Source: CAVVUC01 sp963751395
GTDB lineage: Bacteria > Verrucomicrobiota > Verrucomicrobiia > Chthoniobacterales > Chthoniobacteraceae
Reading direction: 5' to 3'
Assembly: GCA_963751395.1 (NCBI GenBank)
Contig: CAVVUC010000004.1
Span: 434,001 to 498,000, forward strand
DNA length: 64,000 bases
Shown here: positions 37,080-48,006 of the stretch, piece after piece
Layout: each line of letters begins with the position of its first letter
Numbering within the stretch: position 1 is the first letter of the stretch
The notes under the pieces: model-generated
Told to the model about the DNA's origin: nothing
Seen by the model: the letters and a program-made list of their open reading frames with translations, nothing else
Databases searched by the model: none
Position numbers and translations under genes: made by a program

Positions 37080-38084
37080 CTACGCGCAGGCTGCCATCGT
37101 CGCGGCGTCACCATCGCGGTAGGACATCCATTTGCGATACGGCTGGTACTTGTTCGATTCGGTGGCGGCTTTGCAGCGTTCCTCCAGCGCGGTGAGTTGT
37201 TCGGCGGAGAAAGGTTCCAGCGCCATGGCGATCGCCGCATTCTCCCGAAGCTGGTCCACGGAGGTGATCCCGCTCACGACCGTCGCAACAGGCAAGGAAA
37301 GGCCGTAGGTGATCCCTTCCTTCACCGAAAGGATGCCGTCGCGAACCGACTGCGCATTGCCCCCGAGCGTCTTCATGGCCAGCGGCGCGATCTTCTGTTT
37401 CACCAATTCCGGCAACACCCGGCGGACAAACGCATTCGAGTTTGCCTCGATGGCCGAGATGGGCAGTTGGCAGGTATCAAACGGATAGCCGTGGGCCAGC
37501 ATCGCCAGATGCACCTCCGGATCGGTATGTCCCGTGAAGCCGACAAAACGCACCTTGCCCTGCTTGCGCGCCTCATCCAGCGCCTCGATGACACCGCCCG
37601 CCGCAAACGCATTCTTCACCTGATCCTGCGTCGAGAGCGCATGCACCTGCCAGAGATCGAGATGATCGGTTCCCAATCGTTTCAGCGACTGCTCCAGCAT
37701 CGCCATCGCCTCCTTGCGACCGCCCTTGTCGTGGGTGCAAACCTTGGTCATCAGGAAAACCTTGCCCCGCCTGCCCCGGATGCATTTCCCCATCAGTTCC
37801 TCCGAGCGCCCATCGTGGTAGTCCCATGCGTTGTCGAAAAAATCGACGCCCAGTTCCAGCGCCGTGTCCACGATCTTCCGGGCCACCTCGTCGCTGGCCA
37901 GGCGCAGCGCATATCCGCCGAGACACAGCGAGGAGACAGTCACATCATGCCGCCCGAGCTTCCGCCTCGGCACTTGGGAGCGGGCAGCGTCTGCCGCGTG
38001 CGCCCTCCCTCCCAGCATCAGCGCAGTGCCCGCGAGGCAGAGTTGCTTGAGGAATTCACGACGTTCCTTGCGGCAAGAGTTCAT
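37080..38084 (-). CDS. Aldo/keto reductase with twin-arginine-type signal
   Basis: 334 residues from ATG 38084 (MNSCRKERREFLKQLCLAGT). The RREFLK motif and hydrophobic stretch up to GRAHAADA fit a Tat signal peptide, typical of exported oxidoreductases in Verrucomicrobia and Planctomycetes. The (beta/alpha)8 reductase shows the catalytic tetrad in FFDNAWDYHDGRSEELMGK (Asp, Tyr), VFLMTKVC (Lys) and LWQVHA (His), then VRFVGFTGHTDPEVHLAM. It would reduce a carbonyl with NAD(P)H. It is the leftmost gene of the leftward set. The substrate is unknown. Confidence 0.9.
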   Translation of the reverse strand: MNSCRKERREFLKQLCLAGTALMLGGRAHAADAARSQVPRRKLGRHDVTVSSLCLGGYALRLASDEVARKIVDTALELGVDFFDNAWDYHDGRSEELMGKCIRGRRGKVFLMTKVCTHDKGGRKEAMAMLEQSLKRLGTDHLDLWQVHALSTQDQVKNAFAAGGVIEALDEARKQGKVRFVGFTGHTDPEVHLAMLAHGYPFDTCQLPISAIEANSNAFVRRVLPELVKQKIAPLAMKTLGGNAQSVRDGILSVKEGITYGLSLPVATVVSGITSVDQLRENAAIAMALEPFSAEQLTALEERCKAATESNKYQPYRKWMSYRDGDAATMAACA

Positions 38085-38346
38085 ACCACCGACCGTCCTC
38101 CGATCCCTGCAGTTGCGCAAGGCCCGAGACGCTCACACATGCTTCCCGGCACAAACTTGTCACCAAGTCTTCAACTTCGTAACGCCGGCAAGAACGCACT
38201 CCGTCTCCCAACTGCCGCAGCCGCGTGCTCAGGTTCCCGCTCCCCGTCCGTTCCAGAAAATCCGCGTTCGGGATTTGCATCAGGTTGGAGGGCCGCCAAT
38301 GGGGGTCCTCCGGCTTGATGAGATGGTAAGCTTGGATGGGTTTCAT
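38056..38346 (-). CDS. Small ORF coupled to the primase-helicase gene (hypothetical)
   Basis: 96 residues (MKPIQAYHLIKPEDPHWRPS then NLMQIPNADFLERTGSGNLS). Its ATG overlaps the helicase stop as ATGA, the same coupling seen in real operons here. It also overlaps the aldo/keto reductase start by 29 bases, which is unusual. No family is recognised and there is no signal peptide or membrane segment. Either a small last gene of the defence set or a chance ORF. Confidence 0.35.
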   Translation of the reverse strand: MKPIQAYHLIKPEDPHWRPSNLMQIPNADFLERTGSGNLSTRLRQLGDGVRSCRRYEVEDLVTSLCREACVSVSGLAQLQGSEDGRWYELLPQGTS

Positions 38347-41234
38347 GATCTCGTGGAAGAAAGATGTGCCAGCGCCGCCAGAATACTATCCAGCACGTAA
38401 TCCAACTGCTTCCCCGCGTCCTCGGCGAGAAAGCGGAGGACCAAGTATCCGTGCTGCTGCAACAGCGCGTCCTTTCGCCGGTCGCGGCGATAGGCATCCG
38501 CATCCGCCAGGTGTTGAGCGCCGTCCAGTTCAATAACCAAGCGGGCGTCGGAGCAGAAGAAGTCCACTTCCATCACGCCTCGATTGTCGAATGGGATGGG
38601 CAGCTCCGTGTTGAGGCGGAATCGTCCTGCGGTTTCGGCAAGCGTATCCAAACGGCGATACAAAAACGCCTCGCTGGCACTCCGCGCGCGGGCCGCGCCT
38701 TCGGCATCCGGCGGTGGGACGCGCGCTGCGTGAACAAACAGGTTGCCGAGCGGCACATCAACACCGTCACGAATCAAGCGACGCACGCTGGCGGCGTAAT
38801 TCTGTTTCCATTCCGGCTCAATCGGGAGCGGCACTTCCACCGGCCAGCCCGGCAAGGCGCTCGCCGGAAGTAAAACGGTGTAGCCCAGCGATTCGTAACC
38901 GCGACAGCGCCGGTCAAACATGTTCGCAAACATCCTCACGTTCAGGTCGGCGTAATCATAAACGCGCACCTCGCACTTGCCTTCATGCAATCGGTGCAAC
39001 CGCCCCACGTATTGCGCCACCGTGCCGCGCCAGGAAATGGGCAAGGCAAGAAACAACGTGTCCAACCGCGGGTCATCAAAGCCCTCACCAATGAACCGAC
39101 CAGTCGCCAGGATTACCCGACCACCGCCGCAGTCGCTTGTTGCAGGTGCAACAAGAGGCTGCAGGGGTGATTTTGCCACTAGTTCGAGCGCCGCTCGCAG
39201 GGTCTTCCGCCCCATGCCGCCGCGCAGGGCAATCACATTGACCACCTCGCGCGACAATCGTTCTGCCAGCAGTTCCAGATGCTCCGTCCGTTCAGTCAGC
39301 AAAAGCGGCGAGCGGCCTTCGCGCACGGCGCTCAACACGTCTGCGCAGATCATCGCGTTTCGTCTCTCATCGCGCCACAGCGCATCGTAGAGCTTCTGAA
39401 ATTCCTGACGGGGATTGTCGGTTTCAGACTGTGCAAAGTGTGAAACCGAGGTTTCGTCGCGAAAGCCCGTCGGGCGAACCATCACGGAATGCGTGAAGGG
39501 CCGCACGGCCGCCTGTTGCCGTGCGTCAACGCTGTGCCGCACCGGGCCGCATTGCATGAAGATGATTGGATGATGGCCATCTTTGCGCGCCACGGTGGCA
39601 GACAAACCGGTGAAGAACTTGGCTTTCGCGCGACGGGCCACGAGTTCAAAACTGTGCGCGGAAAGATGATGGCATTCGTCCACCACGACATGACCGTAAT
39701 TGGCGACGCAGTCGTTGACCTCGCCTTTACGAACAAGGCTCTGCAGCAGCGCCACGTCGAGGTTGCTGGTGAGCTTCTTGCGTCCACCGCCGAGTCGCCC
39801 GATTTCCTTTGCGGGCAATCCAAGAAAGGCCGAAAGCCGCTCAACCCACTGTTCCAATAACTGCTGACGGTGGACGAGCACCAGCGTGTTCACGCCTCGC
39901 CGGGCGATCAGCCAGGCAGCCAAAACGGTCTTGCCGAAGGCCGTCGTTGCGGAAAGCACGCCGGTCTCGTGGCGGAGCATTGCCTCCGCAGCCGCCAGTT
40001 GTTCCGGCCGCAACTCGCCCTGAAACGACACGTCCAGCCGCGTGCCCGGGTATCGCTCGTCGCGCAAGACCAGTTCGATCTTGAGCGAATCCAGCAGATC
40101 GGACACGTCATCCAAACAGCCGCGCGGCAGCCCAATGTGTTTCGCGTGATCCTCCGCACAGTGGATGATGCGGGGCTTGTCGTAGGTCGGCAGTCGCATG
40201 GCCTGGGCGCGATAGAATTCCGGATTCTGAAACGCGGCGAGCCGCACGAGCCGATTGCGGAGCGCGGGCGGGAGGTTTTCCTTGGGCACGTAGAGTTGAT
40301 CAGCGAGAACCATTTCGATGCTCTCCGGCAGCGGCCCGGCAATCGGCGGTTCTTTCCGGCGGCGCGACGGCGGTGCGGTCCACGGCGAATCGTCATCTTC
40401 GTCTGTCAGCGCCATTCGCACCCCGACGACACGCCCTTTGGTTTCCGCTTCGCGAGCCAACGCCTCCACACGCGCCCGGCCGATGCGTTGGATCGAGGAG
40501 AGAAACGCCCACTGGTCGGGATGCGGATTGAACTGTTCGTCGAGAAAGACCGAGTTACCTCGCTCCCGCGCCGCTTTCTGCAGCGGCAACGCGATGAGGT
40601 TTCCAAATCCGCCCTTGGGCAACGTGTCTTGATTTGGAAACAGCCGGTCATACGAATCCAGTCCCAAATCCGGACGCCGCTCCATGGTCTCCGTCAGAAA
40701 GTGCGATCCAAGCTTGCGCGCCGCGTTGGCGGAAACGGCCTCCGCGAAGAAGAACCAGGCGTGCGCGCCATTACCGGAACGCGACCGCTCCAGCGCCACC
40801 GGCAGATCAAGTTTGCGACACGTCTCAACGAACGCGCCCGCATCCGCCTGCCAGCTCTCCTTGTCGAAATCCACCGAGAGAAACAGGCACGTTTCATCCA
40901 GCAGCATCGGATAGACGCCCATGACAAACGCCCGGCCCTGATCATCCCGTCCCGACAGATGCCATCGCACCACCTCATCCGTTACCGGCAGAAAGCGACG
41001 ATGCGGACACTCCGCGCACTTGACCTTCGGCTTCTCACAAACGCCGCGCACCCACTCATTGGCACACGCCGGCGCGTAACCAGCCTTTCCTGTCTTCCGA
41101 CTCTCGAACCGCCGCGGATAGACATCCTCACGTCCGCGAAACAGCGATCGAAACAGCGCGATCTTTTCGGTGGGAGAGGAGCAGTTCGTGACCTGCAAAT
41201 GAGTTGGCATTGCAGCCGCGGCTACCGCCGTCAT
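38343..41234 (-). CDS. TOTE-type primase-SF2 helicase-DUF559 nuclease fusion
   Basis: 963 residues if started at ATG 41234 (TTG 41336 and ATG 41210 are alternatives). Residues about 20-260 form an archaeo-eukaryotic primase domain of the type annotated in TOTE conflict systems: a Cys/His cluster (CEKPKVKCAECPH, 66-78), the catalytic FLSVDFDKESW (Asp122, Asp124) and SGNGAHAWFFF (His158). Residues about 405-780 are an SF2 helicase: TAFGKT 431-436, VVVDECHHLSAH (DECH 519-522), GLSAT and QYVGRLHR 741-748. Residues about 855-955 are a DUF559/Vsr-like PD-(D/E)XK nuclease with D891 and the IELDGAQH motif (901-908). It follows the methyltransferase gene, all leftward. A conflict role is inferred. Confidence 0.88.
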   Translation of the reverse strand: MTAVAAAAMPTHLQVTNCSSPTEKIALFRSLFRGREDVYPRRFESRKTGKAGYAPACANEWVRGVCEKPKVKCAECPHRRFLPVTDEVVRWHLSGRDDQGRAFVMGVYPMLLDETCLFLSVDFDKESWQADAGAFVETCRKLDLPVALERSRSGNGAHAWFFFAEAVSANAARKLGSHFLTETMERRPDLGLDSYDRLFPNQDTLPKGGFGNLIALPLQKAARERGNSVFLDEQFNPHPDQWAFLSSIQRIGRARVEALAREAETKGRVVGVRMALTDEDDDSPWTAPPSRRRKEPPIAGPLPESIEMVLADQLYVPKENLPPALRNRLVRLAAFQNPEFYRAQAMRLPTYDKPRIIHCAEDHAKHIGLPRGCLDDVSDLLDSLKIELVLRDERYPGTRLDVSFQGELRPEQLAAAEAMLRHETGVLSATTAFGKTVLAAWLIARRGVNTLVLVHRQQLLEQWVERLSAFLGLPAKEIGRLGGGRKKLTSNLDVALLQSLVRKGEVNDCVANYGHVVVDECHHLSAHSFELVARRAKAKFFTGLSATVARKDGHHPIIFMQCGPVRHSVDARQQAAVRPFTHSVMVRPTGFRDETSVSHFAQSETDNPRQEFQKLYDALWRDERRNAMICADVLSAVREGRSPLLLTERTEHLELLAERLSREVVNVIALRGGMGRKTLRAALELVAKSPLQPLVAPATSDCGGGRVILATGRFIGEGFDDPRLDTLFLALPISWRGTVAQYVGRLHRLHEGKCEVRVYDYADLNVRMFANMFDRRCRGYESLGYTVLLPASALPGWPVEVPLPIEPEWKQNYAASVRRLIRDGVDVPLGNLFVHAARVPPPDAEGAARARSASEAFLYRRLDTLAETAGRFRLNTELPIPFDNRGVMEVDFFCSDARLVIELDGAQHLADADAYRRDRRKDALLQQHGYLVLRFLAEDAGKQLDYVLDSILAALAHLSSTRS

Positions 41235-41360
41235 GTCCCGTGGCGAAATGGAATCGCTATTGGTCACGGCCGCAAGATAGTGAATAGCTGGAGAAACGTC
41301 GAGCCGGTGAGCAGTCCGGCCCGATGGTGGGAACAACGACTTGCTTCCTTGCTACGAGAA

Positions 41361-43652
41361 TCACTTCTTGCGAAACGCGGTCTTGATTCGCCGGTAATTC
41401 ACTGACCCTGCAGCCAAGCTTGCCCTCTTCGCAGACCGTTTGCTGGTCGCCTTTTCGAGCAGAACAAGTTGCCGCTCGTTTTGTTGGGTTTGCTTTGGCG
41501 GTTCGACCTGTCGAGATTCAAGCAATCGCATGGCAGCCAAATCCAAATCCGTCAGACTCGCTGACAACTCGTCGGACAGTTGTGCAGCGGAGCGACCAGC
41601 ACAGGTCTCAACAAGAAATTGGCTGATGAGAACGACGCGTCGGTCGTTTACGGAAAGCGTCAGGCCGCAATCGTTGAGTCGTTTAGCCTTGGCCGTCGCG
41701 TGTTCAATTGCTCGTTGGAATGCGATCTTGGCATCGGCCCGCTTTCGAGTGTCCGCCGCTTGCTTCCGGCAGACCAGAACAACGTCGAGTTGGATTGGCT
41801 CTCTGGCTTGAGATTTGGGCGCGGCGACGGACATCTCCGACTTCACTGGGTGACAGTTCACAAGTGAGAAACCAGCCCCAACCACAGCGTCAGCCAATGA
41901 TGTCCATCCGTCCATCCTGGAATGGTGGTATGTGAAGACGAGCAAACCGTCCGCCCGCAGCACGCGGCAAGATTCAGCGAAAACAGCGCGCAGCTTCGCA
42001 GCGAACTGCTCTGCGCTAGTATCCTGCACTTCCTCAAGGTGGCGCGTCGTAGTTCGCTTGCCAACAAACGGCGACAAGCCGAGTTGCTGCCAGGCAAAGA
42101 AAAAGTCAGCCAGTTCCGAGTAATGCACGTTGTCGAAGAACGGCGGGTCGGTCACGACCAAGTCCACACTTGAATCAGCCAAACCGGTTGTCGACGAACT
42201 GCCGCAGGAGAGATGGATGGCACGAGGCGTTGTTTTTGAAGATGGAGGCCACTTTGTTTCGACGCGTCCACTGAACGGGGCGCTCCCGCCAAAAATATGC
42301 TTGCCGTTGCTGCTGCCGTTCGTTCGCTCAATCGCCAACTCGAACGGGGCAGCATGATATTCGATGGCGCGCATCAGTCGTGACTTGAACAGAGTCGAAA
42401 ACGAGCCTGAGCTTTTCGACGTGCCCCAGACATTGCCTTCAATCGGGACTCGCTCGGGTTTCAAGATGTGGTGCGCGAACATGTGCCGGATTGCTCCCGT
42501 GCCTTCGCCTTTGTAAGAAGCAAACATGTTGTTGAACTCCAAGACGCCTGAGAAAACGGTTCGCAATGCGGCTCGCGCTGCGTCGTCAGGCAACTCCAGG
42601 ATGGCAGCGTGCAGCCAGCCGAGAGCGAGCAGTTGGCGATCGTTGAAGAATTCTCGCCACGAGCGATAGGCGTAGTTGAGGACTTGGCGTGTGTTGTAAC
42701 CATCCTTCAATTCCAAAGTCGGCAGCGGCAGTTTGCTCCGATGCAACTCCTCTGAACATCGCCGGTAGGCCAATTCATCCTTGCGCGTGACGGGCAAGTA
42801 GAGTTTTTCACCGGAACTGTTGAGAACAAGCTTGGCGAACATCCGATGCGCTGGCGGATGGCCAATTGCCTTGGCGGTTTTCGCGATGGGAAAAACGCGG
42901 CGGCACTTTCGGCAAGTCGCCGACGCGCCGCTTGCCGGCCCAGAGTGCAAATCAAAATCGTGCTGGCAATGAGGGCAGCGGCTCTGAGCGTCGTTGACAT
43001 CTGCGGCGAAAATCCCAGCACATTCCGGGCACACCACGCGGACTTCTGGCTTGCGGTCGGGATAGGCATTCCGGACGAAAATGTAAGTCGGAAACAAATC
43101 CACGTTCTCAGAGCAAGCAGGGCAGGGAAGCGTCTTAACCCAAAAAAAATAGAGCGCGTCGCAGGTGTGTCCCTCGGCATCCGCAGTTTGGTAGAGTGCC
43201 CGGATGCGCTCACCAACTCCGGCAGAAAGCTGGCCGAACGCTTTCATCAGCGCATCCCGGTCGAGCGGGCCGAGTGATACCCGCACCGATTCGCACGCGA
43301 CGGGATTGATGTCTCGGCCCAATGCCGTGAATCCAAGTTTGTGCGCCTCCCCAATCGTCGTCCCACTCCCCATGAACGGATCGAACACAGTCAAACCAGC
43401 GAAGTCATGCTGCCGATAGAACGCTTCGACGAGGTTTTCTGAGTCAGGCAAAGCCGAGCCGAGCAAGATGCCTCGGAAGACAGAACCCAGACGCTTCGCC
43501 CACCATTTATGGATGTGGTAAATGGGCCGGTGGATTTCTTTGCGCCAACTTTCCATCTCCGCGAGTTGCGAAATGAACTCAAACGGAAACGAATCCGACT
43601 CGATAAGCCGGCATGCGCGCGGATGCCCGTTGGATTTTTGCTGACTATTCAT
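41361..43652 (-). CDS. DNA methyltransferase of DUF1156-like type with zinc ribbons
   Basis: 763 residues from ATG 43652, which overlaps the endonuclease stop by eight bases. Motif I lies near the start as VFDPFMGSGTTIGEAHKLGF then TALGRDINPVA; the catalytic DPPF motif is near residue 500 (TDPPFFDNVHYSELADFFF). This order, with motif I first, and the DNVHYSELxDFF signature fit DUF1156-like amino-methyltransferases. Residues about 160-240 carry several CxxC pairs (CPACSENVDLFP, CPECAGIF, CPHCQHDFDL, CRKCRRVF), probably zinc ribbons. It would make m6A or m4C in the recognition site of the neighbouring nuclease. The C-terminal 100 residues are basic. Confidence 0.85.
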   Translation of the reverse strand: MNSQQKSNGHPRACRLIESDSFPFEFISQLAEMESWRKEIHRPIYHIHKWWAKRLGSVFRGILLGSALPDSENLVEAFYRQHDFAGLTVFDPFMGSGTTIGEAHKLGFTALGRDINPVACESVRVSLGPLDRDALMKAFGQLSAGVGERIRALYQTADAEGHTCDALYFFWVKTLPCPACSENVDLFPTYIFVRNAYPDRKPEVRVVCPECAGIFAADVNDAQSRCPHCQHDFDLHSGPASGASATCRKCRRVFPIAKTAKAIGHPPAHRMFAKLVLNSSGEKLYLPVTRKDELAYRRCSEELHRSKLPLPTLELKDGYNTRQVLNYAYRSWREFFNDRQLLALGWLHAAILELPDDAARAALRTVFSGVLEFNNMFASYKGEGTGAIRHMFAHHILKPERVPIEGNVWGTSKSSGSFSTLFKSRLMRAIEYHAAPFELAIERTNGSSNGKHIFGGSAPFSGRVETKWPPSSKTTPRAIHLSCGSSSTTGLADSSVDLVVTDPPFFDNVHYSELADFFFAWQQLGLSPFVGKRTTTRHLEEVQDTSAEQFAAKLRAVFAESCRVLRADGLLVFTYHHSRMDGWTSLADAVVGAGFSLVNCHPVKSEMSVAAPKSQAREPIQLDVVLVCRKQAADTRKRADAKIAFQRAIEHATAKAKRLNDCGLTLSVNDRRVVLISQFLVETCAGRSAAQLSDELSASLTDLDLAAMRLLESRQVEPPKQTQQNERQLVLLEKATSKRSAKRASLAAGSVNYRRIKTAFRKK

Positions 43653-44445
43653 CCTCATCCGCAGCTGCCGCGACTTCCGCGATGACCTCGCGCGGCGGAC
43701 GCATCGCCACTGCGTCAGCCGTTGAACCCTTGAGTCGATAGGCAACGAAGTTGTGCTCCGTGCCTGCTGCCGGATTGTCCACCGACTCGGGCTTCAAGGT
43801 GTTCGTCCGCAAGTCGAATGTGTATCCAACAATCAGCTTTTGCGCTTCACGCCGCACAAGCTTTCCGACCGCACGAAATCGGGAATCCACGCGAAAGTCG
43901 ACTGGAAGAATCAGCGTTTGATTGTGCGCTGTGCCAGTCGTCAGCCCGAACGGCGTTGGAGCAACATACATCTTCCGGTCGCGAATCATGATGTCGCCGT
44001 AGCTGCCAAAGCCCTTCACGCTTTTGTTCTTGTGAACGTAGTCGTGGTCAGCGTTGAGGAAATCGCCGTGGCAAACCACAAGGTCGAGCACCGGATACGA
44101 ATCGCCGTCCGGTTCGGCTGGATAGCGACCAAAGATGTAAAAGATAACCCGACCGTTGTGACTGCCGGACGGAACTTGGCTATTGCAGTCGTAGTTGGCT
44201 TCGCGCCCGGGATATGCCAACCCCTTTACTTCGAAGCCGTCAGTCGAAGCGACCAAACGGAAGTCGGGATAGGTGTTTCGCCCGCCGACCTCAAAGTTCA
44301 GCTTCGTCTTTCCAAGCCGAGCCCTGAACCAGTTCTGAAAGTGGAATTCCTTGTCCTGGCGGCTCTCGCGAGTAATCAGTTTGTTCGCGCGAATGGCTTC
44401 GACGCACTTAGCAAAGATTTCGAGACATGGGTGGCCAGTTGGCAT
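43645..44445 (-). CDS. PD-(D/E)XK restriction endonuclease
   Basis: 266 residues. The active-site pattern is seen as TYPDFRLVASTDGFEVKGLA: Pro60-Asp61 and Glu72-Val-Lys74. Upstream helix HFQNWFRARLGKTKLNFEVG and downstream strands (GRVIFYIFGRYPAEPDGDSY, VLDLVVCHGDFLNAD) fit a type II restriction endonuclease fold. The stop overlaps the methyltransferase start by eight bases, so the pair is a restriction-modification unit. The start lies 18 bases after thiC stop on the same strand, so it may be cotranscribed with thiC. The C-terminus is acidic (EVAAAADEDE). The recognition site cannot be inferred. Confidence 0.82.
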   Translation of the reverse strand: MPTGHPCLEIFAKCVEAIRANKLITRESRQDKEFHFQNWFRARLGKTKLNFEVGGRNTYPDFRLVASTDGFEVKGLAYPGREANYDCNSQVPSGSHNGRVIFYIFGRYPAEPDGDSYPVLDLVVCHGDFLNADHDYVHKNKSVKGFGSYGDIMIRDRKMYVAPTPFGLTTGTAHNQTLILPVDFRVDSRFRAVGKLVRREAQKLIVGYTFDLRTNTLKPESVDNPAAGTEHNFVAYRLKGSTADAVAMRPPREVIAEVAAAADEDE

Positions 44446-44463
44446 ATCGAGATTGTGTCGGAC

Positions 44464-46431
<1,968 letters not shown>

Positions 46432-46484
46432 TGGTGTGCTCCTATTAACAAAAAAACCATGCGCGAGATGCGTCATGGCTGAAT

Positions 46485-46580
46485 CCTCGCTCCCTTCGCC
46501 GGAATTACCCGGATCAGGTTCAAGGGGTTTTTGTCTTGCGACATCTCAGCCGTATCGGCTCCCCCGCATTGGGGCGAACT
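46485..46580 (-). promoter_or_regulatory. TPP riboswitch (THI element) upstream of thiC
   Basis: Reading leftward: GGGGGAGCC, then GGCTGAGAT, then ACCCCTTGAACCTGATCCGG, GTAATTCCGGCGAAGGGA. All the conserved THI-box blocks (pyrimidine-sensing CUGAGA and pyrophosphate-sensing GCGnAGGGA) are present in order. It ends about 50 bases before the thiC start, so thiamine pyrophosphate should repress thiC, by transcription or translation. Confidence 0.95.
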
Positions 46581-46674
46581 CTAGGGAAAACCGCGGACGA
46601 GTCAATGACCGGCTTCGGCTGGCTGCGCAAAGCTGGCACGGGAAGCGTTTCTCTCAGTTGCTGGTCGGAGTGGT

Positions 46675-47751
46675 CTACTGGGGCGAGTTCGTGATGACGC
46701 GCGGTCCCAAATCTCGAAGACCGACGTTGATCGGCAGGCTCCGGCGATATTCCGCGACGACCTTCGGTGGCAGCTTTTGTTCCGCCAGATTCTTGTAGTT
46801 CTCAATGCCAGTCACAATTGCGTCGGCGAATTTGTTGCGCCACGCAGCGGAGGCGATGAGCAGACAATCGTTGGCGTTGCTGAGGAATCCGCCCTCGACA
46901 AGGACCGCCGGAATTTTCGAGCGGCGAAGAACGGCAAACCGCGATCGTTTCAAACCGCGATCCCCCTGGGGAATGTTGCCGAGCAACGAGTGGTAAACGC
47001 TGCTGGCGAGCGCCGCGCTTTGAACGTCGCATTCGTTGCCGGGTTCGTTGAGCATGTGATGCGCGGCGAGCGCGACGTCCTGAGTGGAAGGCGCGCCGCG
47101 AGGAGTCAGCGAGAAAATCTCAAATCCGTTTGCTGCGTCGTTGAACTGCGAGGAGTTGAAATGAATGCTCACGAAGATGCTGTTGCTGCTCCGGTTGGCA
47201 ATCTTCGCGCGGTCTTCCAGCGGAACGAAGACATCGTATTCGCGTGTCATCACGACGTTGATGCCACGCTGGATCAGCAACGTCCTCGCGCGCCGCGCGA
47301 TGTCCAGGGCGAAGTCTTTTTCAAAACCGAACCTCGAGAAAGCTCCTTTGTCGTGCCCGCCGTGACCGGGATCGAGCACGACCGTGCGCACCGGACGCAT
47401 CTCTTGAATGCGCTCGGGATGCAGCATCGGCTCGATGGTTTTCAACAAGTCCATTCGCGAAACGAAAACCGCGCCGTCCTGTTTGTGCGCCGGAAAAGCG
47501 AGCCACTGGCGAACGCCGTTGATCATGATTTCGCGGCTTTCAAGATTGATGTCGATCCGGGCCTTTTTCGATTCGAGTTCGATCTGATTGGCCGCTGTCG
47601 TCACCTGCGGCAGGAGCCCGTAATAGGCCGAAATTTGGTCGAGAGGCAGGTAATCGCGTCCTTCGAACCGCTGAACCGTCCAGCGAAAATCCTCGGCACC
47701 CGCGACAGATGTCGTGAGAAAAAGCGCAAGAATGTACCGTCGGAGATGCAT
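46675..47751 (-). CDS. N-acetylmuramoyl-L-alanine amidase
   Basis: 358 residues with a signal peptide (MHLRRYILALFLTTSVAGAE). Residues about 20-110 look like a substrate- or wall-binding domain of the copper-amine-oxidase-N/AMIN kind (DYLPLDQISAYYGLLPQVTT). The Amidase_3 catalytic domain has its zinc ligands in VVLDPGHGGHDKGAFSRFGF, VSIHFNSSQFN and the catalytic glutamate in VLVEGGFLSNANDCLLI. It cleaves the amide linking MurNAc to the peptide stem, usually in daughter-cell separation. It is leftward and divergent from the exbB-like gene. Confidence 0.92.
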   Translation of the reverse strand: MHLRRYILALFLTTSVAGAEDFRWTVQRFEGRDYLPLDQISAYYGLLPQVTTAANQIELESKKARIDINLESREIMINGVRQWLAFPAHKQDGAVFVSRMDLLKTIEPMLHPERIQEMRPVRTVVLDPGHGGHDKGAFSRFGFEKDFALDIARRARTLLIQRGINVVMTREYDVFVPLEDRAKIANRSSNSIFVSIHFNSSQFNDAANGFEIFSLTPRGAPSTQDVALAAHHMLNEPGNECDVQSAALASSVYHSLLGNIPQGDRGLKRSRFAVLRRSKIPAVLVEGGFLSNANDCLLIASAAWRNKFADAIVTGIENYKNLAEQKLPPKVVAEYRRSLPINVGLRDLGPRVITNSPQ

Positions 47752-48006
47752 GAATCAAATTTCTCACAAGCTATCCAGACCGCAACAGGCCCTACTACAG
47801 AATCAGGGCGTTCATGCGATCCGATGAGCTTGAGGAGCTTGTGTCCGAGTTAGCAGTGAACATGCCTACGGTCTGTGACGGGACGTTTCGGTACGGGTTT
47901 TCGCAGGTTTCTTGGCTCGGCGCATGGGCCTCACTCAGTTCAATTGTGGTTATTCTGCGCGCCAGCCTGCTTGCTTTCATCCAACCGGTGCCCTATAAAC
48001 ACGCCC

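Noticed and set aside
36873..38318. Rightward ORF of 481 codons
   Set aside because: Antisense of the aldo/keto reductase gene, whose leftward frame has the catalytic tetrad and a Tat-type signal.
47760..48006. Small ORFs upstream of the ExbB-like gene
   Set aside because: Neither strand gives a convincing protein; the ExbB family start fits ATG 48007, so the 5' extension is not supported.
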